Source: Triops longicaudatus
Taxonomy: Eukaryota > Arthropoda > Branchiopoda > Notostraca > Triopsidae
Assembly (NCBI GenBank): GCA_022885665.1
Contig: JAGQDJ010000229.1
Coordinates: forward strand, 1 to 64,000
Direction of reading: 5' to 3'
DNA length: 64,000 nt
Shown: piece after piece, positions 35,244-47,254 of the stretch
Numbering within the stretch: the first letter of the stretch is position 1
How the letters are laid out: each line of letters opens with the position of its first letter
Notes under the pieces: generated by a model
The model's input: only the letters and a program-made list of their open reading frames with translations
What the model was told of the DNA's origin: nothing
Database searches by the model: none
Program-made: the position numbers and the translations under genes

Positions 35244-36094
35244 CGTACCAAATTTGAGATTGTGGGACCGTTTTTGTAAAATACTTTGAGTACATGATCA
35301 GTGAAACAAGAAGAATGCTTTCACTAAGCGTTGTATGGGAACCCGTATTCAGCCAGTACTTCTTGCGGCATTACACTCAACAATTGATAATTAAGTGAAA
35401 CGGTCGTCGGTGGGTTCAGCTCACAGCTCACTCTCTTGAGTGACGGAAGAAATATGAACAAATTCTTCCGAATTTTAAAACACAGCGAGCACAATAAACA
35501 TGAAAATGCGAGCAAGTAACAAGCCAATGGTGCGATTTCTCACATACTACGTGTATGTGAGAAATCACATACACGTAGCACTTCTGGTTTTGTGCACATG
35601 TACGTATCTACTCTACGTTAGCTATCGCTACACAATCTGTACTTTTGGGAACAACCCCAAAATACTCTTACTTTTACCTTTGTGTGTCTCAAACTGATAT
35701 AGGCGCATAAGTCTTGTTTGTTTTGAAAGGTCCTAAAACACCTGAGCGACACCTACTTTATTATGATTTTGCGAAGACAGTTGTTCTTTTGTAAGAGTTT
35801 TAACTAGAGTGGAACCCGCTTATAACGACGAGCTCTTGACCGAACAGGCGGTACCGGTATAAACGAACTATCGGTATATAAGGACTGCCTATACATCGGC
35901 ACAACAGGCTCCAACTAATTTAACAAGCGTACTGATATATTTGTATATTGTTAATAAATAATACCATGAAAGTTAGTCTTATTTCTTTAGAAAACACTAA
36001 ATGTTGTTTTGCAGCAACGCAAAAACTTCCCCGCGTTGGACGATTGTTAATGTTCTCTTTGCTCCGTCTTTACTTTACAGTTGTTAGCGCTGTA
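35244..36094. other. intergenic; hairpin at 35534-35566
   Basis: No gene supported. A 33-nt hairpin (14-bp perfect stem GATTTCTCACATAC, 5-nt loop) lies at 35534-35566, followed by a further partial repeat CACATACACGTAG. Confidence 0.5.
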
Positions 36095-36723
36095 GTGAAC
36101 ATTTAATAGTGGATTCTTTCAAGAACAATAAGTATAAAACTGTGATTAGCTCCTCAAGTCTCTAAGCATTGACCGAAGAATAATCCAAGCCGATTAATGA
36201 ATAAGCTTACTGAATTTAATCGACCTGGAATTGCATCCACCTTTACTCCTAGGCTAGGGATAGTTCATGAATGAAGAACGTCAGCAGCAGTAACTAAGAG
36301 TCGGACTTCTGCATTGAACGGTACTACTAATCGATTGTCGACGCCAAGAATACGGAAGTCACTTCGCATTAGTTTTTCAGGAGGTATTATGTATGAGTCA
36401 AATTCAATGTTGTAAAAATCGGAATATTCATAACTTCAGTATCACTGATGCCCTACTGTCTTAATGGTTAAAAAGGGTTCGTTGACGTCATCTAATTAAT
36501 ATAAGAGTCGTAATGAAGTAAGGGCAATGGAGATTAAAATTAGTGCTGGAAATACTGTTCAGATGATTTCCATTAATTGTCAATGAATTAAATATTAAAC
36601 TTACTATAAAATGTCCTACTAAAATAGTGATAAAAATTAGAACTAAAAGAGGGTGGTCACGAAAAAAAATAATTGTTCTATTAAGGGTGAAGCACCATCT
36701 TGAAAACCTAGTCACGTTGCCAT
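36095..36723 (-). pseudogene. NUMT: mitochondrial cox2
   Basis: With the invertebrate mitochondrial code, the minus strand reads MATWLGFQDGASPLIEQL from 36723, then DHPLLVLIFITILVGHF. After a frame break and loss of the RF-LEGQ region it continues IWTVFPALILISIALTSLRL, DDVNEPFLTIKTVGHQ, YWSYEYSDF, VDNRLVVPFNAEVRLLVTAA and IPSLGVKVDAIPGRLN, ending near 36100. This is nearly full-length COX2 (cytochrome c oxidase subunit II). Frame breaks and missing residues show decay. Nuclear genes lie on both sides. Confidence 0.9.
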
Positions 36724-36728
36724 GATGG

Positions 36729-36802
36729 TTCTAAAAGAGAAATTTTCATTCACATATATGGAGCATTCACATAAATCCATTGCACTTATCTGCCTCTTTA
36801 GA
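36729..36802 (-). pseudogene. NUMT: mitochondrial tRNA-Leu(UUR)
   Basis: Between cox1 and cox2, the minus strand reads TCTAAAGAGGCAGATAAGTG, then CAATGGATTTA, and ends with CTCTTTTAGAA, matching arthropod trnL2. The anticodon region, normally TTTAAGCTCC, carries extra bases (ATGTGAATG before CTCC), so it is not a functional tRNA. Its position defines the pancrustacean gene order. Confidence 0.8.
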
Positions 36803-38237
36803 AATGAGCAATATGAGATAATTCTACATAACTGTGATCAAGTGGTGGTAAATTATGAGTTCACTCGATTGATGAATTTAGGCTTCAAGCAAACAGGACC
36901 GCTCGTTTGGCTACTCAAGCTTCTCAAATAATGAAAATGAATCCTAGAGTTTCTACGAATGAAATTATTGAACCAACTGAGGACCCTACATTTCAAGAAG
37001 TGTAGGCTTCTGGAGAATCAGAGTATCGTCGGTGTATCCCTGCTAGCCCTAAAAATTTTTGGAGGAACAAGGTCAAATTCACTTTAATAAATATAGTTAA
37101 AAAAAATGAATTTTTAATCATGTGGGATTTAGATTCCATCTGTAACTAGAGTTAATCAGTGAGTAAATCATCCTAAGATAGCAAATACAGCTGCTATGGA
37201 TAACACATAATGGAAGTGAGCTACTACGTAGTAAGTATCATACAGAATAATACTAATACTTGAATTAGCTAACACTACTCCTGTTAAGCCTACTGTAAAT
37301 AAGAAGACAAAACTTAAAGCTCAAAGTGAAGAAGGGCAGAATGAGAATTGTGTCCCATGGAGGGTTCCTAATCAACTAAAAATTTTAAATCCGGTAGGTA
37401 CAGTAATAATTATAGTAGCTGCAGTGAACTATGCTCGGGTGTCTACGTCTAGCCCTACAGTGAACATATGGTGGACTCCTAAACAAATCCTAAAACTCCA
37501 ATTGCTAATATAGCATAGCTTATTCCTAAGGTTCCAAATCTTTCCTTTTCACCATTTTCTTGGTTAATAATATGGGAAATTATTCCAAATCCCGGCAGAC
37601 TTAGAATCTAAGCTACTGGGTGACCAAAAAATCAAAATAGGTGTTGATATAAAATAGAATCCCCCCCCCCTCTCCAGCCGGGTCGAAGAATGATGTATTT
37701 AACTTTCGGTCCGTTAATAATATTGTGATTGCCCCCTGCTAGAACAGGAAATGAGACGAGAAGTAAAGTGGTGATCCCTACGGCTCGAACGAATAATGGG
37801 ATTCGATCTAAAGACATGTCTCTGGTTCGTAAATAATGATTGCTGTGATAAAATAAATAGCACCTAAAATTGGTGAAACCCAGCTAAATGTAATGAAAAT
37901 ATACCTCAGTTTACTAATGTTCCCGCATGAGCAGTTCCTCCTGATAGAGGAGGATAAACTGTTCAACCTGTCCCAGCTCCTCCTTCTCCAGCGCCAATTA
38001 AAATAGGTATAACCATAAAAAATCTTATAATAAATGCATGGGCTGTTACAATTACGTTGTAAATTTGGTCATCTCCGATCAGTCTTCTTGGTTGGCCTAC
38101 TTCTGCTCGAATAAAAAGACTCAGAGCTGTTCCTACTATCCCAGCTCAGGCTCCAAAGATTAAATAGTGTCCCAATATGCTTATGATTTGTTGAATAAAG
38201 TCAACGTCGCAATATAGTGGCTGATGAAATTTGTAGA
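36803..38237 (-). pseudogene. NUMT: mitochondrial cox1 with internal deletion and frameshifts
   Basis: The minus strand (invertebrate mitochondrial code) reads QRWLYSTNHKHIGT at the start, then GDDQIYNVIVTAHAFI. The central GFGNWLVP to VENGAG block is deleted (ILIGAGEGGAGTGWTVYPPL). It continues with SILYQHLFWFFGHP, LPGFGIISHIINQENGEK, MFTVGLDVDTRA, TVPTGFKIFSWLGTLHGTQ, DTYYVVAHFHYVL and, at the end, IEWTHNLPPLDHSYVE. Several frame breaks separate these blocks. A run of C at about 37661 interrupts the ILRP region. The intact gene would be cytochrome c oxidase subunit I. Confidence 0.93.
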
Positions 38238-38600
38238 CAGTAAATCTAATTATGGGTTAACTTAACCCTCTATTAACATCTTATATTTCATTTAAAATTT
38301 AAGAGTGCAATTCTTCAGATGCGAACCTGCTAAGATCCAAGAACTCAATCTTATTCTAATCTTTGAAGACTAATAGTTTGTTTAACTTAAGATCTTACTA
38401 TAATGTAATGGTTCAATTTCTGAATATTAACCCAAATACTGAAGTAAAAGATGTAGAGTTAATTTTAAGTTTAGAGTTTTTTCTTCACAAGTTGCTACTG
38501 ATTAACATCTGTTATTAGATATACGAATAGAATAGTAAAGGGTAATTAGGGTAGTAGAATAAGGGTTTTAATACTTTGAATTATAAAAGTACAGCAAGCA
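38205..38600. pseudogene. NUMT: tRNA cluster trnY, trnC, trnW and probable nad2 end
   Basis: On the plus strand, a tRNA-Tyr-like anticodon arm (TAGACAGTAAATCTA, anticodon GTA) stands at about 38243. A tRNA-Cys-like arm (AAGAGTGCAATTCTT, anticodon GCA) follows at about 38303. On the minus strand a tRNA-Trp-like sequence (AGATCTTAAGTT, ACTATTAGTCTTCAAAGA, anticodon TCA) covers about 38333-38395. This is the ancestral arthropod W-C-Y-cox1 order. The AT-rich sequence beyond 38400 would be the end of nad2 but was not verified. The right edge of the insertion is approximate. Confidence 0.65.
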
Positions 38601-39724
38601 CAACTAATAATGATTCATTTATGTAATAATTCTAAGAAAGGAGAGAGACCTCTAAGGAAGATATATTTAATATTTATTATTTACTTATTTTAACATTTTG
38701 ATTCTACATATACAGCCAGCATACAAAGAAGAGCACAAAGGTTTCAGTTTTCCAAAATTTCATACCAGCAAATTAATAGCTCCATGAATATGGTCATTAC
38801 TGATGGTCAACTTCTAATGGATCGTACTATAATCGTATTCACTACTTGAAAAGAGATGGAGACATTATTTTATCTTATGCATAATTCAGACTGACTGGGA
38901 AAATGTCACTTTTCACCACACTTTACATTGGAATTGCCCCTCGCGTTATTAAGATAATCGTAGAGCTGTTTTGTTATTATTCTATTTACCACGCCGTCTC
39001 CCGCACGGGGGGTGGGAGGCAGCGGGCTTTCTCCGTTTTGTTCAGGCTTTAAAGCGGGGCTACAATTACAAACTTTTTATTGATCAATTGATCGGTACGA
39101 ATTTTTATGTTTATTAAACAAAAATTAGATTCCGATAAATCCACAATTTTATTTACTTTTATTTACAACTTTTATTTTGGAGAAACTATTTTTTGTGTAG
39201 GAAGTTTTAGTATTAAACAGTTTCCATGAGTCCAAACTTTCAATTGAATTACCGTCATTTAAAAAATCCGTGAGATTCTTGGAAGCGGAAGGCAAGAGAA
39301 CTTTCGAATTTTCAGCGTCGATTGCGTCAGAACCGTTTAATCAATATTAAGAGATTTTGTTCTAAAATTCTTTTCTTCAGTATCAAGGGCGCGTTGTTAA
39401 GGAATACTTTCTTTTCTGTCAAAAGTAGAAAAAGTTCTGACTCTGCGTAAAAGGTATACCATGGGCTTTTCCGAAAATATCTTGACTGAATTCCTGAGGC
39501 GCTATAAGCGAAGAAACGAGAATTTTCTTTGCGCTTCGAATGCCATCTATGGACGACTTCAACTACTTCACAATGTCCACGAAACGCTAAATGCCACACA
39601 AGCTACGTTTCAAGTCTAAACAAGCGAAAACAAAACACATTTTTGCTTGGAACACCTCAAAATTCTCTTTGCAAACCTGTTAAGCTGCTACAAAATATTA
39701 CCAGCTGATTTCTAAATACCTGAA
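38601..39724. other. intergenic, nothing recognised
   Basis: Flank between the mitochondrial insertion and XAB2; presumably contains the XAB2 promoter. No gene supported. Confidence 0.4.
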
Positions 39725-40119
39725 ATGCCTACTGAGGACACGAAGTACCCTGCTTTGGAGATAATATTCGTAAGTTTTTAAAATCCTTATTCTAACTTAA
39801 AAATCTTTTTGAAAAAAGTACTATACTAATTTCAAAACTTTTTGTCGCTCCAGAACCCAGAAGATTTACCATTTGAAGAGGAAATCCTCCGAAATCCTTT
39901 TTCCGTCAAGCACTGGCTGCGTTATATTGAGCATAAAAAGTCTGGACCGAAACATGCCGTGAATATAATCTTTGAACGCGCTCTAAAAGAGCTACCTGGC
40001 AGGTATTCTCCACTTTTTCGCGTTATTTAGCCCATTAAACATTTCCAGAACCTTCGGTTTGCACCAGAAGCTCAAAAATCCCTTTTTACCCGCTCCTCAA
40101 AACTGAAATCTATACTAAG

Positions 40120-40163
<44 letters not shown>

Positions 40164-43100
40164 TCTTTTCTTTGCAGTTACAAGCTTTGGTACAATTACC
40201 TGTGCTTCCGCAGACAGCAGATCAAAGGCCGGTGCATAACTGACCCTTGTTATGAAGAATTAATCAACATTTTCGAACGGGCCCTCGTTTTTATGCACAA
40301 AGTAATTTTCTACCTATTTTTCTTTACATTAATTCTTTCTGATTTCTCCTCCAACTGTGCCAGTTCGACCTCCATTTCTCTTATAACTCTATTAAATTAC
40401 TTTCCTCTGCTTTTATTATGGTTTTATTATGTCAGTATATGTATAATTTCACGTTTGTGTTTGTTCAAGTTTTCCGTGACTTTTTCCATTAGTTATAAAC
40501 TTATGTGTTCAAGCAGCTTCGTCCTTGTGTATCTAATTTCATTTTAAGCCGCCACTTTAGTAACTGTCACTTCTTTCTGTAACTGTAGAAGATTTTACGA
40601 CATTTTTGTTATTTATTTTATTTTTTTTTAAATTTATTTCAGATTTATTTATCATTTTCACGATGTTTAACAAATTTCAGATGCCACGCATTTGGTTGGA
40701 CTATTGCAAGTTTCTGCTGGACTTGCAGAAGATCACAGCGACGCGCAAAGCTTTCGACGCCGCTTTACGTGCTTTGCCAGTGACGCAGCACGCCCGAATT
40801 TGGCCTTTGTACTTGGATTTCGTACGGATGCACCCGATTCCCGAAACAGCCGTACGCGTTTTCCGCCGATACCTAAAAGTACAATGAAATAGTTTTCCTT
40901 TTTTAGTTGTATGTTTCAAGAAAATTTTAAATTTTTAATGTCTTTTGTGTCTATTTTTCGTGAATTGTATGTTTTAACATATTTTAATACATTTTCATTT
41001 AGTGCAGTTTAAATGTATCGATATCTTTAAAAAATGCATGTAATTAATGATTTCACGCTTATTTCGCAGCTGTTCCCGGACGACGCCGAAGAATACATCA
41101 AATACTTGCGTTCGATTAACCGTTTGGACGAAGCAGCCGTGCGGCTAACCAAGTTGGTTAACTCGGATCACTTTGTGTCTAAAGAAGGCAAATCCGGCCA
41201 CCAGTTGTGGAACGAGCTGTGTGAACTCATCTCTCAAAACCCCCATGAAATCAAGTAAGTTTCAAATTTCTGCTTATTAGCCACCAAAATGTCTAAATTA
41301 ACCTTACCAAGGGCTAAGGTAACTAAAATTAGGCCATAAGTCGCGAGCTTTGCTCACAGAATCGGCGCGAAATTGTGAAACTCTCAAAAAATTTAACCGT
41401 AAAAGCGATTAAACTCGCTAAAGTAACTCTATAAATGCTAAACTAACTTAAATTATGCTTAAAATCTTGATTTTAGCTCTTAAAATCTAGAAGAAATCAA
41501 GTAAAATCCCAAATTCCAGCTCGAAATGCAACAAAATTTTCTTAAATAACTGAAAATATGCCAATCTAGCTCTAGTGACATAAAAAGTTGTGATCTTTCT
41601 AGCCTTTTACCGAATCAATTATTATGTTTGGATTTTTGCAGGACTTTGAACGTCGATGCCATCATTCGAGGCGGTTTGCGTCGCTACACGGACCAAATAG
41701 GCCACTTGTGGTGCTCTCTAGCGGACTACTACATTCGCAGTGGCCTTTTCGAGAAAGTAAAACTCTTATTTGCTCGAAATCTGATTCTAGTTTCTCCAAA
41801 AAACTACTAAAATTTGATTAAGAATGAAAATGTTTCTTTCTGGAATTTTTAAAAGGCACGGGACATTTACGAAGAAGCCATTCAAACTGTGAACACCGTC
41901 CGCGATTTCACGCAGATCTTTGACGCTTACGCGCAGTTTGAAGAACTCAACTTGAGCAAACGAATGGAGGAAGTGGCGGCCAGTGGCGGACCCACCGAAG
42001 ATGGTGACTTCCTCTCCATTTACTTCATTCTGTATTTTATTTTCTCCCGATTTTCGTATCTAGTTACTCGCTATGGAAACTAGTTCTATTTTTTCAGTGT
42101 CATATTTTTCGTAGTTTCTAGAATTTTTAGTGTCCTTTTATAAAAATTTTTACTTTACCAAGTCTTATATCCTTCATTTTTCCGTTTTATTATTATTATT
42201 TTCTGAAATTTTTAATTGTGTCGTTATAATTTCGTTAGTATTTTCGGTTTTCGAGTTGAATGGTAGTAGGTAATACACATTGAATTTTGCTTGCTTTTTC
42301 GCCCACTAGATGACGTGGAAGTCGAGTTGCTCTTAGCCCGTTTTGAGGATTTGATGGACCGGCGGCCATTATTGCTGAATTCGGTGTTACTGCGTCAGAA
42401 CCCGCACAACGTGGCCGAATGGCACAAACGCGTCCAGTTGTACGAAGGCCAGCCGCACGCGATTATCGAAACGTACACCGAAGCCGTACAGCGTGTCGAG
42501 CCGAAACTCGCCTTAGGCAAGCCCCACACCTTATGGGTGGGCTTTGCCAAGTTTTACGAGAGCCACAAGCAATTAGCCGACGCTCGTTTGATCTTCGAAC
42601 GCGCCACGCAACAGGCTTTCGTCAAAGTAGACGATTTGGCTGCCATCTGGTGTGAGTGGACCGAAATGGAAATCCGTCACGAGTAAAATTAGATTTTCTT
42701 TTAAAATTTTAGTCATTCGGTCACTTTTGTCTTGTTTTCGGCTTATGTACTTATATTCTGTGTTTATTGTTGCTTTACTTTCCAAAAACGAATGTCGGGA
42801 AGTTTTAGTGAAAATTGGCGGGCTTAAAAAAGAATTTCGCTTTACGCGGTTAGACTTTTACACAGTGTCTTATGGGAAAGCCTCTACTTACGCGAGGTTT
42901 GGGTAAGATTTCGAAGAAGCACTCGAAAGATAGTTGCGCTTCGCTTTACGCAATTGATCTGTGAGATTAGTTCTTATGGAAAAGTCTCGTTTTAAGGAAA
43001 GTTGAGCTGATGAATGCTGAGAATGAGCCTCACTTTGCGTGATTAATGTATTGCATAGCTGCTGTGAAGCAAGGTCTCGTTTTAAGTTGAACCCCATTTT

Positions 43101-45128
43101 GCGTAGATGATCTTTTACACTACTTCGTACGGCAAATGCTCGACTTACGCGGATTCAGGAATCAAGTCGACTGAAAAGCAACAGAATTTTCGCTTTACGC
43201 GGTTATCATTTCCATGGTGTCTTATGGAGAAGTTCTTGCTTTGTGCGGATTTCGACGAAAATTGAGTAGAATCTAACTAAAATCTTATTTTTTTCTTCGA
43301 ACAGGAATTACAAGGAAGCATTACGGTTGATGCAGAAGAGCACCACGCCCCCTTCGCACACCAAAGTCTCGTACCATGACGAATCCGAGACGGTGCAAGC
43401 GCGTTTATTCAAATCCTTGCGTTTGTGGTCGTTGTACGCTGATTTGGAAGAAAGTTTCGGCACATTCCGCACCTGCAAAGCTGTCTATGACCGTATCATC
43501 GACCTCAAGATAGCCACGCCCCAGATTATCATGAACTACGCCCTCTTTTTAGAAGAACAAAACTATTTCGAGGACGCGTTCCAAGCTTACGAGAAAGGAA
43601 TCGCGTTGTTCAAGTGGCCGCACGTTTACGATCTCTGGAACACATATTTAACGAAATTCCTGGTTCGGTACGGCGGTGCCAAGTTAGAACGCGCCCGAGA
43701 TTTGCTCGAACAGTGCCTGGAACACTGTCCACCCGAGTTTTGCCGCCATTTTTACCTCCTCTACGCCAAATTGGAAGAGAAGCATGGTTTAACTCGACAC
43801 GCTTTGGCGGTTTATGACCGTGCCACCCAAGCAGTCGAGAAAGACCACCAATTTGAAGTAATTTTATTTTATTTATTTTTTTTTTTCATTTTTATTTTTG
43901 TGAATTTTTCTACCCAATTTGAAGTATATTGTATATTATCCTCGTGGAAATTTTGCAAATAAGGCTTCTCTATTTAAACTACTTAAACTTTCTTGAAACC
44001 ATTATTAAAAAAAAGTCAATTTTATTTTTTTATTTGTTCTTTAAAAAGTATTTTTTTTTATTTTCTAAAAATATTTTAATATTGATAACTAACATTCTCC
44101 TTTGGCAGTTGACATTATTTTAATTATGTGTAACATTTTTCCGTTGTCACGATTTACAGTAATAAAACTATATAAAAAAATAAATTAAAACGTTTATTAA
44201 AACTTTTCTCTATTTCTGTTGCAGATGTTCAACTTGTACATTAAGAAAGCTGCAGAAATGCACGGCTTGACGCACACGCGTCCCATTTACGAAAAAGCGA
44301 TAGAATTACTGCCCGAGGCGCAAGCTAGGGAAATGTGCTTGCGTTTCGCAGAATTGGAACGCAAACTGGGAGAAATTGACCGTGCCCGCGCCATCTATGC
44401 GCACTGCTCTCAAATGTGCGATCCCCGCGTGACCGAAACGTTTTGGAACACGTGGCGCGAGTTTGAAGTGCGGCACGGCAACGAAGACACGATGCGTGAA
44501 ATGCTGCGCATTAAACGCAGTGTCCAAGCATTGTACAACACACAAGTAAACATGATGTCAGCGCAAATGATGGGTGTCAGCCCCGGGGGCGTGATTAGCA
44601 CTGAAGGCGCGGATACTATGCAACGTTTGGAAGCCGAGGTTAGAAGTTTTTAACATTTATATATTTGTAAATTGTTCAAAAGTTCAGTCTAGACGTAAAA
44701 TCTTAAATATTTTTAAGAATTTAAATGTTTAGTTAATTATTTAATTTAATTTGAATCTAATTTAAATCTATTTTAGTAACGTGCACTAGTCCAAATAGTT
44801 TCGAAAAATAATTATGAATTGATTCTTTTTTTCGTAGTTAATGGCACGAGAAGGGGAAGACACGACTGGAGCGCCACCACCATCTAAGGTGGCACGCACT
44901 GATAAGAACATCATGTTCGTGAGGTCAGAAACCCAGCCACCAGAGCGGGCTACTACGCAAGAAGTGAGCAATCCGGCAGAAATTGAAATCGACATGGATG
45001 ACGAAGACGAGGAAGAAGATAATGACGAAGAAGGGAAGAAGGAGGCGAAGAGAATCAAGATCGAGACCAAACAAGTGCCCACGCAAGTATTTGGAGGCTT
45101 GGTGAAGGAAGATGATGACGATGAATGA
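39725..45128 (+). CDS. XAB2: pre-mRNA-splicing factor SYF1 / XAB2
   Basis: Eleven exons give 864 residues (human 855): 39725-39769, 39854-40002, 40178-40301, 40681-40878, 41070-41254, 41642-41756, 41856-42003, 42310-42682, 43305-43857, 44225-44638, 44838-45128. All are GT-AG and in phase. The protein is built of HAT/TPR helical repeats. Diagnostic stretches include PEDLPFEEEILRNPFSVKHW near the N-terminus, MPRIWLDYCKFLLDLQ, HTLWVGFAKFYE, RSVQALYNTQVNMMSAQMM and the acidic tail ending VPTQVFGGLVKEDDDDE. Known role: scaffold of the NineTeen-associated/spliceosomal complex, also acting in transcription-coupled repair through XPA and CSA/CSB. The start ATG follows no competing upstream in-frame ATG in exon 1. 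Introns hold a 40-T run and a repeat family. Confidence 0.97.
40123..40162 (+). repeat. poly-T tract (40 nt) in XAB2 intron 2
   Basis: An uninterrupted run of T about 8 nt before the coding acceptor; it forms an extended polypyrimidine tract and may vary in length or be mis-assembled. Confidence 0.9.
42838..43260 (+). repeat. degenerate repeat family (CGCTTTACGCGG type) in XAB2 intron 8
   Basis: Diverged units of roughly 70-115 bp, each with a CGCTTTACGCGGTT-like start, a middle such as TTTTACACAGTGTCTTATGG, and ACTTACGCG before the next unit. The same family recurs at 47.26-48.54 kb. Confidence 0.7.
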
Positions 45129-45166
45129 ATAAAAGACAGAAATTTTCATGTGAACAGTTGAATAAA
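45128..45166 (+). terminator. polyadenylation signals after XAB2
   Basis: AATAAA at 45128-45133 overlaps the stop codon. A second AATAAA at 45161-45166 is the more plausible signal, giving a very short 3' UTR. Confidence 0.5.
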
Positions 45167-47254
45167 CGAAATTTGTTTCGCCAAGAGTGAATTTAGTTTT
45201 TAAAATTATATCCGCATGAACGAGGCTTTTTCGTGTATTGCAGTTTCATTATTGTTCCCAACTGAGGCATGAGTAATGAACAACGAAATTGTGTTACTTC
45301 TTAGAATTAATTTATTTCTATAAAGGAGAACATTTTAGAAAAATAGACGTATCTAATTCGGTCTCCCCAGTCATGGTGGGACGATAAGCTTATTTGGCTC
45401 GTTCCAGATTTTGAAGTACATGCCATCATAGGTCATGGGTCTACCATTCTAATAGTAGTTTCAAAATCGAAGAAATAGTTTACAAATCAAAACTTCATGC
45501 TGATTCAGTGGTAACTTTTCATAATAACCATCACGTTTTCTTACAAACTGTTAGTGGTATCATGGTCTTGAGTTAGATTAGCAAGCCGGGTGGCTTGAAA
45601 CAACCACCATTTCAGATCTATTAACGTAGCCATTTCTCCAAAGTCCTTAAAATGCAGAATTTACAAGAAAAACGAAGGAACATACTTTCTTAAGCTTATA
45701 ACCATCGTTTTTATCTATGGTTAACTAGCTGTAATCATTTGTAAGCGCTACCGTGCAATTCAATAGATTTGCAAGCATTGGCGCTCATTTTCGTCAAGCG
45801 TCGCTTCCTTCGCCTTCCAAGGAGTTCCGTAGCTCGCTACTAGGCTGCACGTGCGTCACTCCATTTATCGTATTCTACCATGCTAGCTTGACTGTCAGGT
45901 TAGTTGCATTCCTGCATTGAAGGTTACACTGTTTGCGTTGTCTTAACGAAATTTAGGTATTTGCCGTGCAGCTCAGGCCGTAACTCTCTCAGAATCAAAG
46001 ACTTGTCTTTCTGTGATGGACACAGTGTGCTATCCTTGCTTAACAACCCTTCTAAAGTCTTAAATAGCCCCAGAACCGGCGAAATTAAGAAATTGGCCAA
46101 TATTTTACCGTTACTTAAATTCTGCTTACAATGTCTGCTGCCGATCAAGGAGACTTGGAGGTAATTTCTTATCTATTCTTAAGCCATATAAACATTCATT
46201 TGTTAATTAATAGTTACATGAGACATCGGACTCCAGAAATATCGAAAAATTATTATTTGTCATAAATTAACGAAATAAATAAATGGTAAAACGCAGTGAC
46301 CTCATTGGGTACTTTAAGAAACGTGTTTTTCTGACGAAAGAAAACCATAAACTTACCCTGTCATCCTCTGGAGAGCCCTTTCCGACCTTCGAGACAATAT
46401 GATTCAGAGAATAACTCTTCAAGCTCCAACCAAAGAGAAATTCCCATGCTAATCAAGTTCCGGTTATGCAAATTAGCCACAAAAACACTTGAAATCGATG
46501 TTTTAATAATAAATATACTTCCATCTCAAAGCTTGCACATATCTTTGAAATGTAAAGAAATTGAATTTATAGTTATTTTGAAGTAAATTTCTTAATGTTG
46601 TATCCTGGCAAACCGCAAAAAAATACTTAAAATTGACTCATGTTGATTTGCAAAATTATTGTGTGATAAAAGCCTTTTTATTAAAATAACGGCTTATTTT
46701 AATTAAAAATGAAGTATTTTTTAGGAAATACAAATTTTTATAAAAATAAAAATAAATAACTTTTATTAAAAATAGAGGCTACGTACGAGTTAACTTAAGA
46801 TGAAAACTCAGCAAAATAATAATAATAAAAAACAAGGGATTGTAAGAATACTGTAAAGTGTTCCTTTCGACCTAAAGTTATTTCAAGAAGAAAATTCCGA
46901 TCACGTGTCTTCTTACACACGTGATCACATTTTTTGTTTCTAAAGAATGAGATTAGGAACTTGGCTTCTTTTTTGAGTTCAGAGTTTGATGAAATGGTTC
47001 GGTGGACTTGAATCTAGCATTATAGTGACATCTTTAGTCTTTTCATTATTTTCTTTTATGTATTTTTCTGACGAATTGAATTAACATTTTTGTAGTTCCT
47101 TTCAATATTTTTTTTAAAATTCATACACTAATTGTTCAAAGATAGTTTACCATAAACCTTTTTACTTAACATAAGCAAAAATGTTTGTGACATAATTCAA
47201 AGAAATATCGTTTTCGAGTGATTTTGGGCAATTTAACCTGCTTTTTAGGCTATA
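45167..47254. other. intergenic, nothing recognised
   Basis: AT-rich, with a short palindrome at 46899-46926 (GATCACGTGT, 8-nt loop, ACACGTGATC). Open frames near 45900-46160 on both strands have no family resemblance. Confidence 0.45.

Noticed and set aside
36095..36490. First read as a degraded duplicate of the PAN-like gene, because it resembles 14.33-14.53 kb
   Set aside because: In the mitochondrial code it reads through the COX2 C-terminal domain, so both segments are cox2 insertions and the similarity comes from mitochondrial DNA.
36729..38400. Functional tRNA genes in the mitochondrial-like tract
   Set aside because: They lie in a decayed nuclear copy with frame-broken cox1 and cox2, and trnL2 has an altered anticodon loop.
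39327..39599. 90-codon minus-strand frame upstream of XAB2
   Set aside because: No recognisable family, start context or splice partner.
45904..46164. Overlapping plus and minus open frames of 74-86 codons
   Set aside because: Both strands are open by chance in the same place, with no motif or splice support on either.
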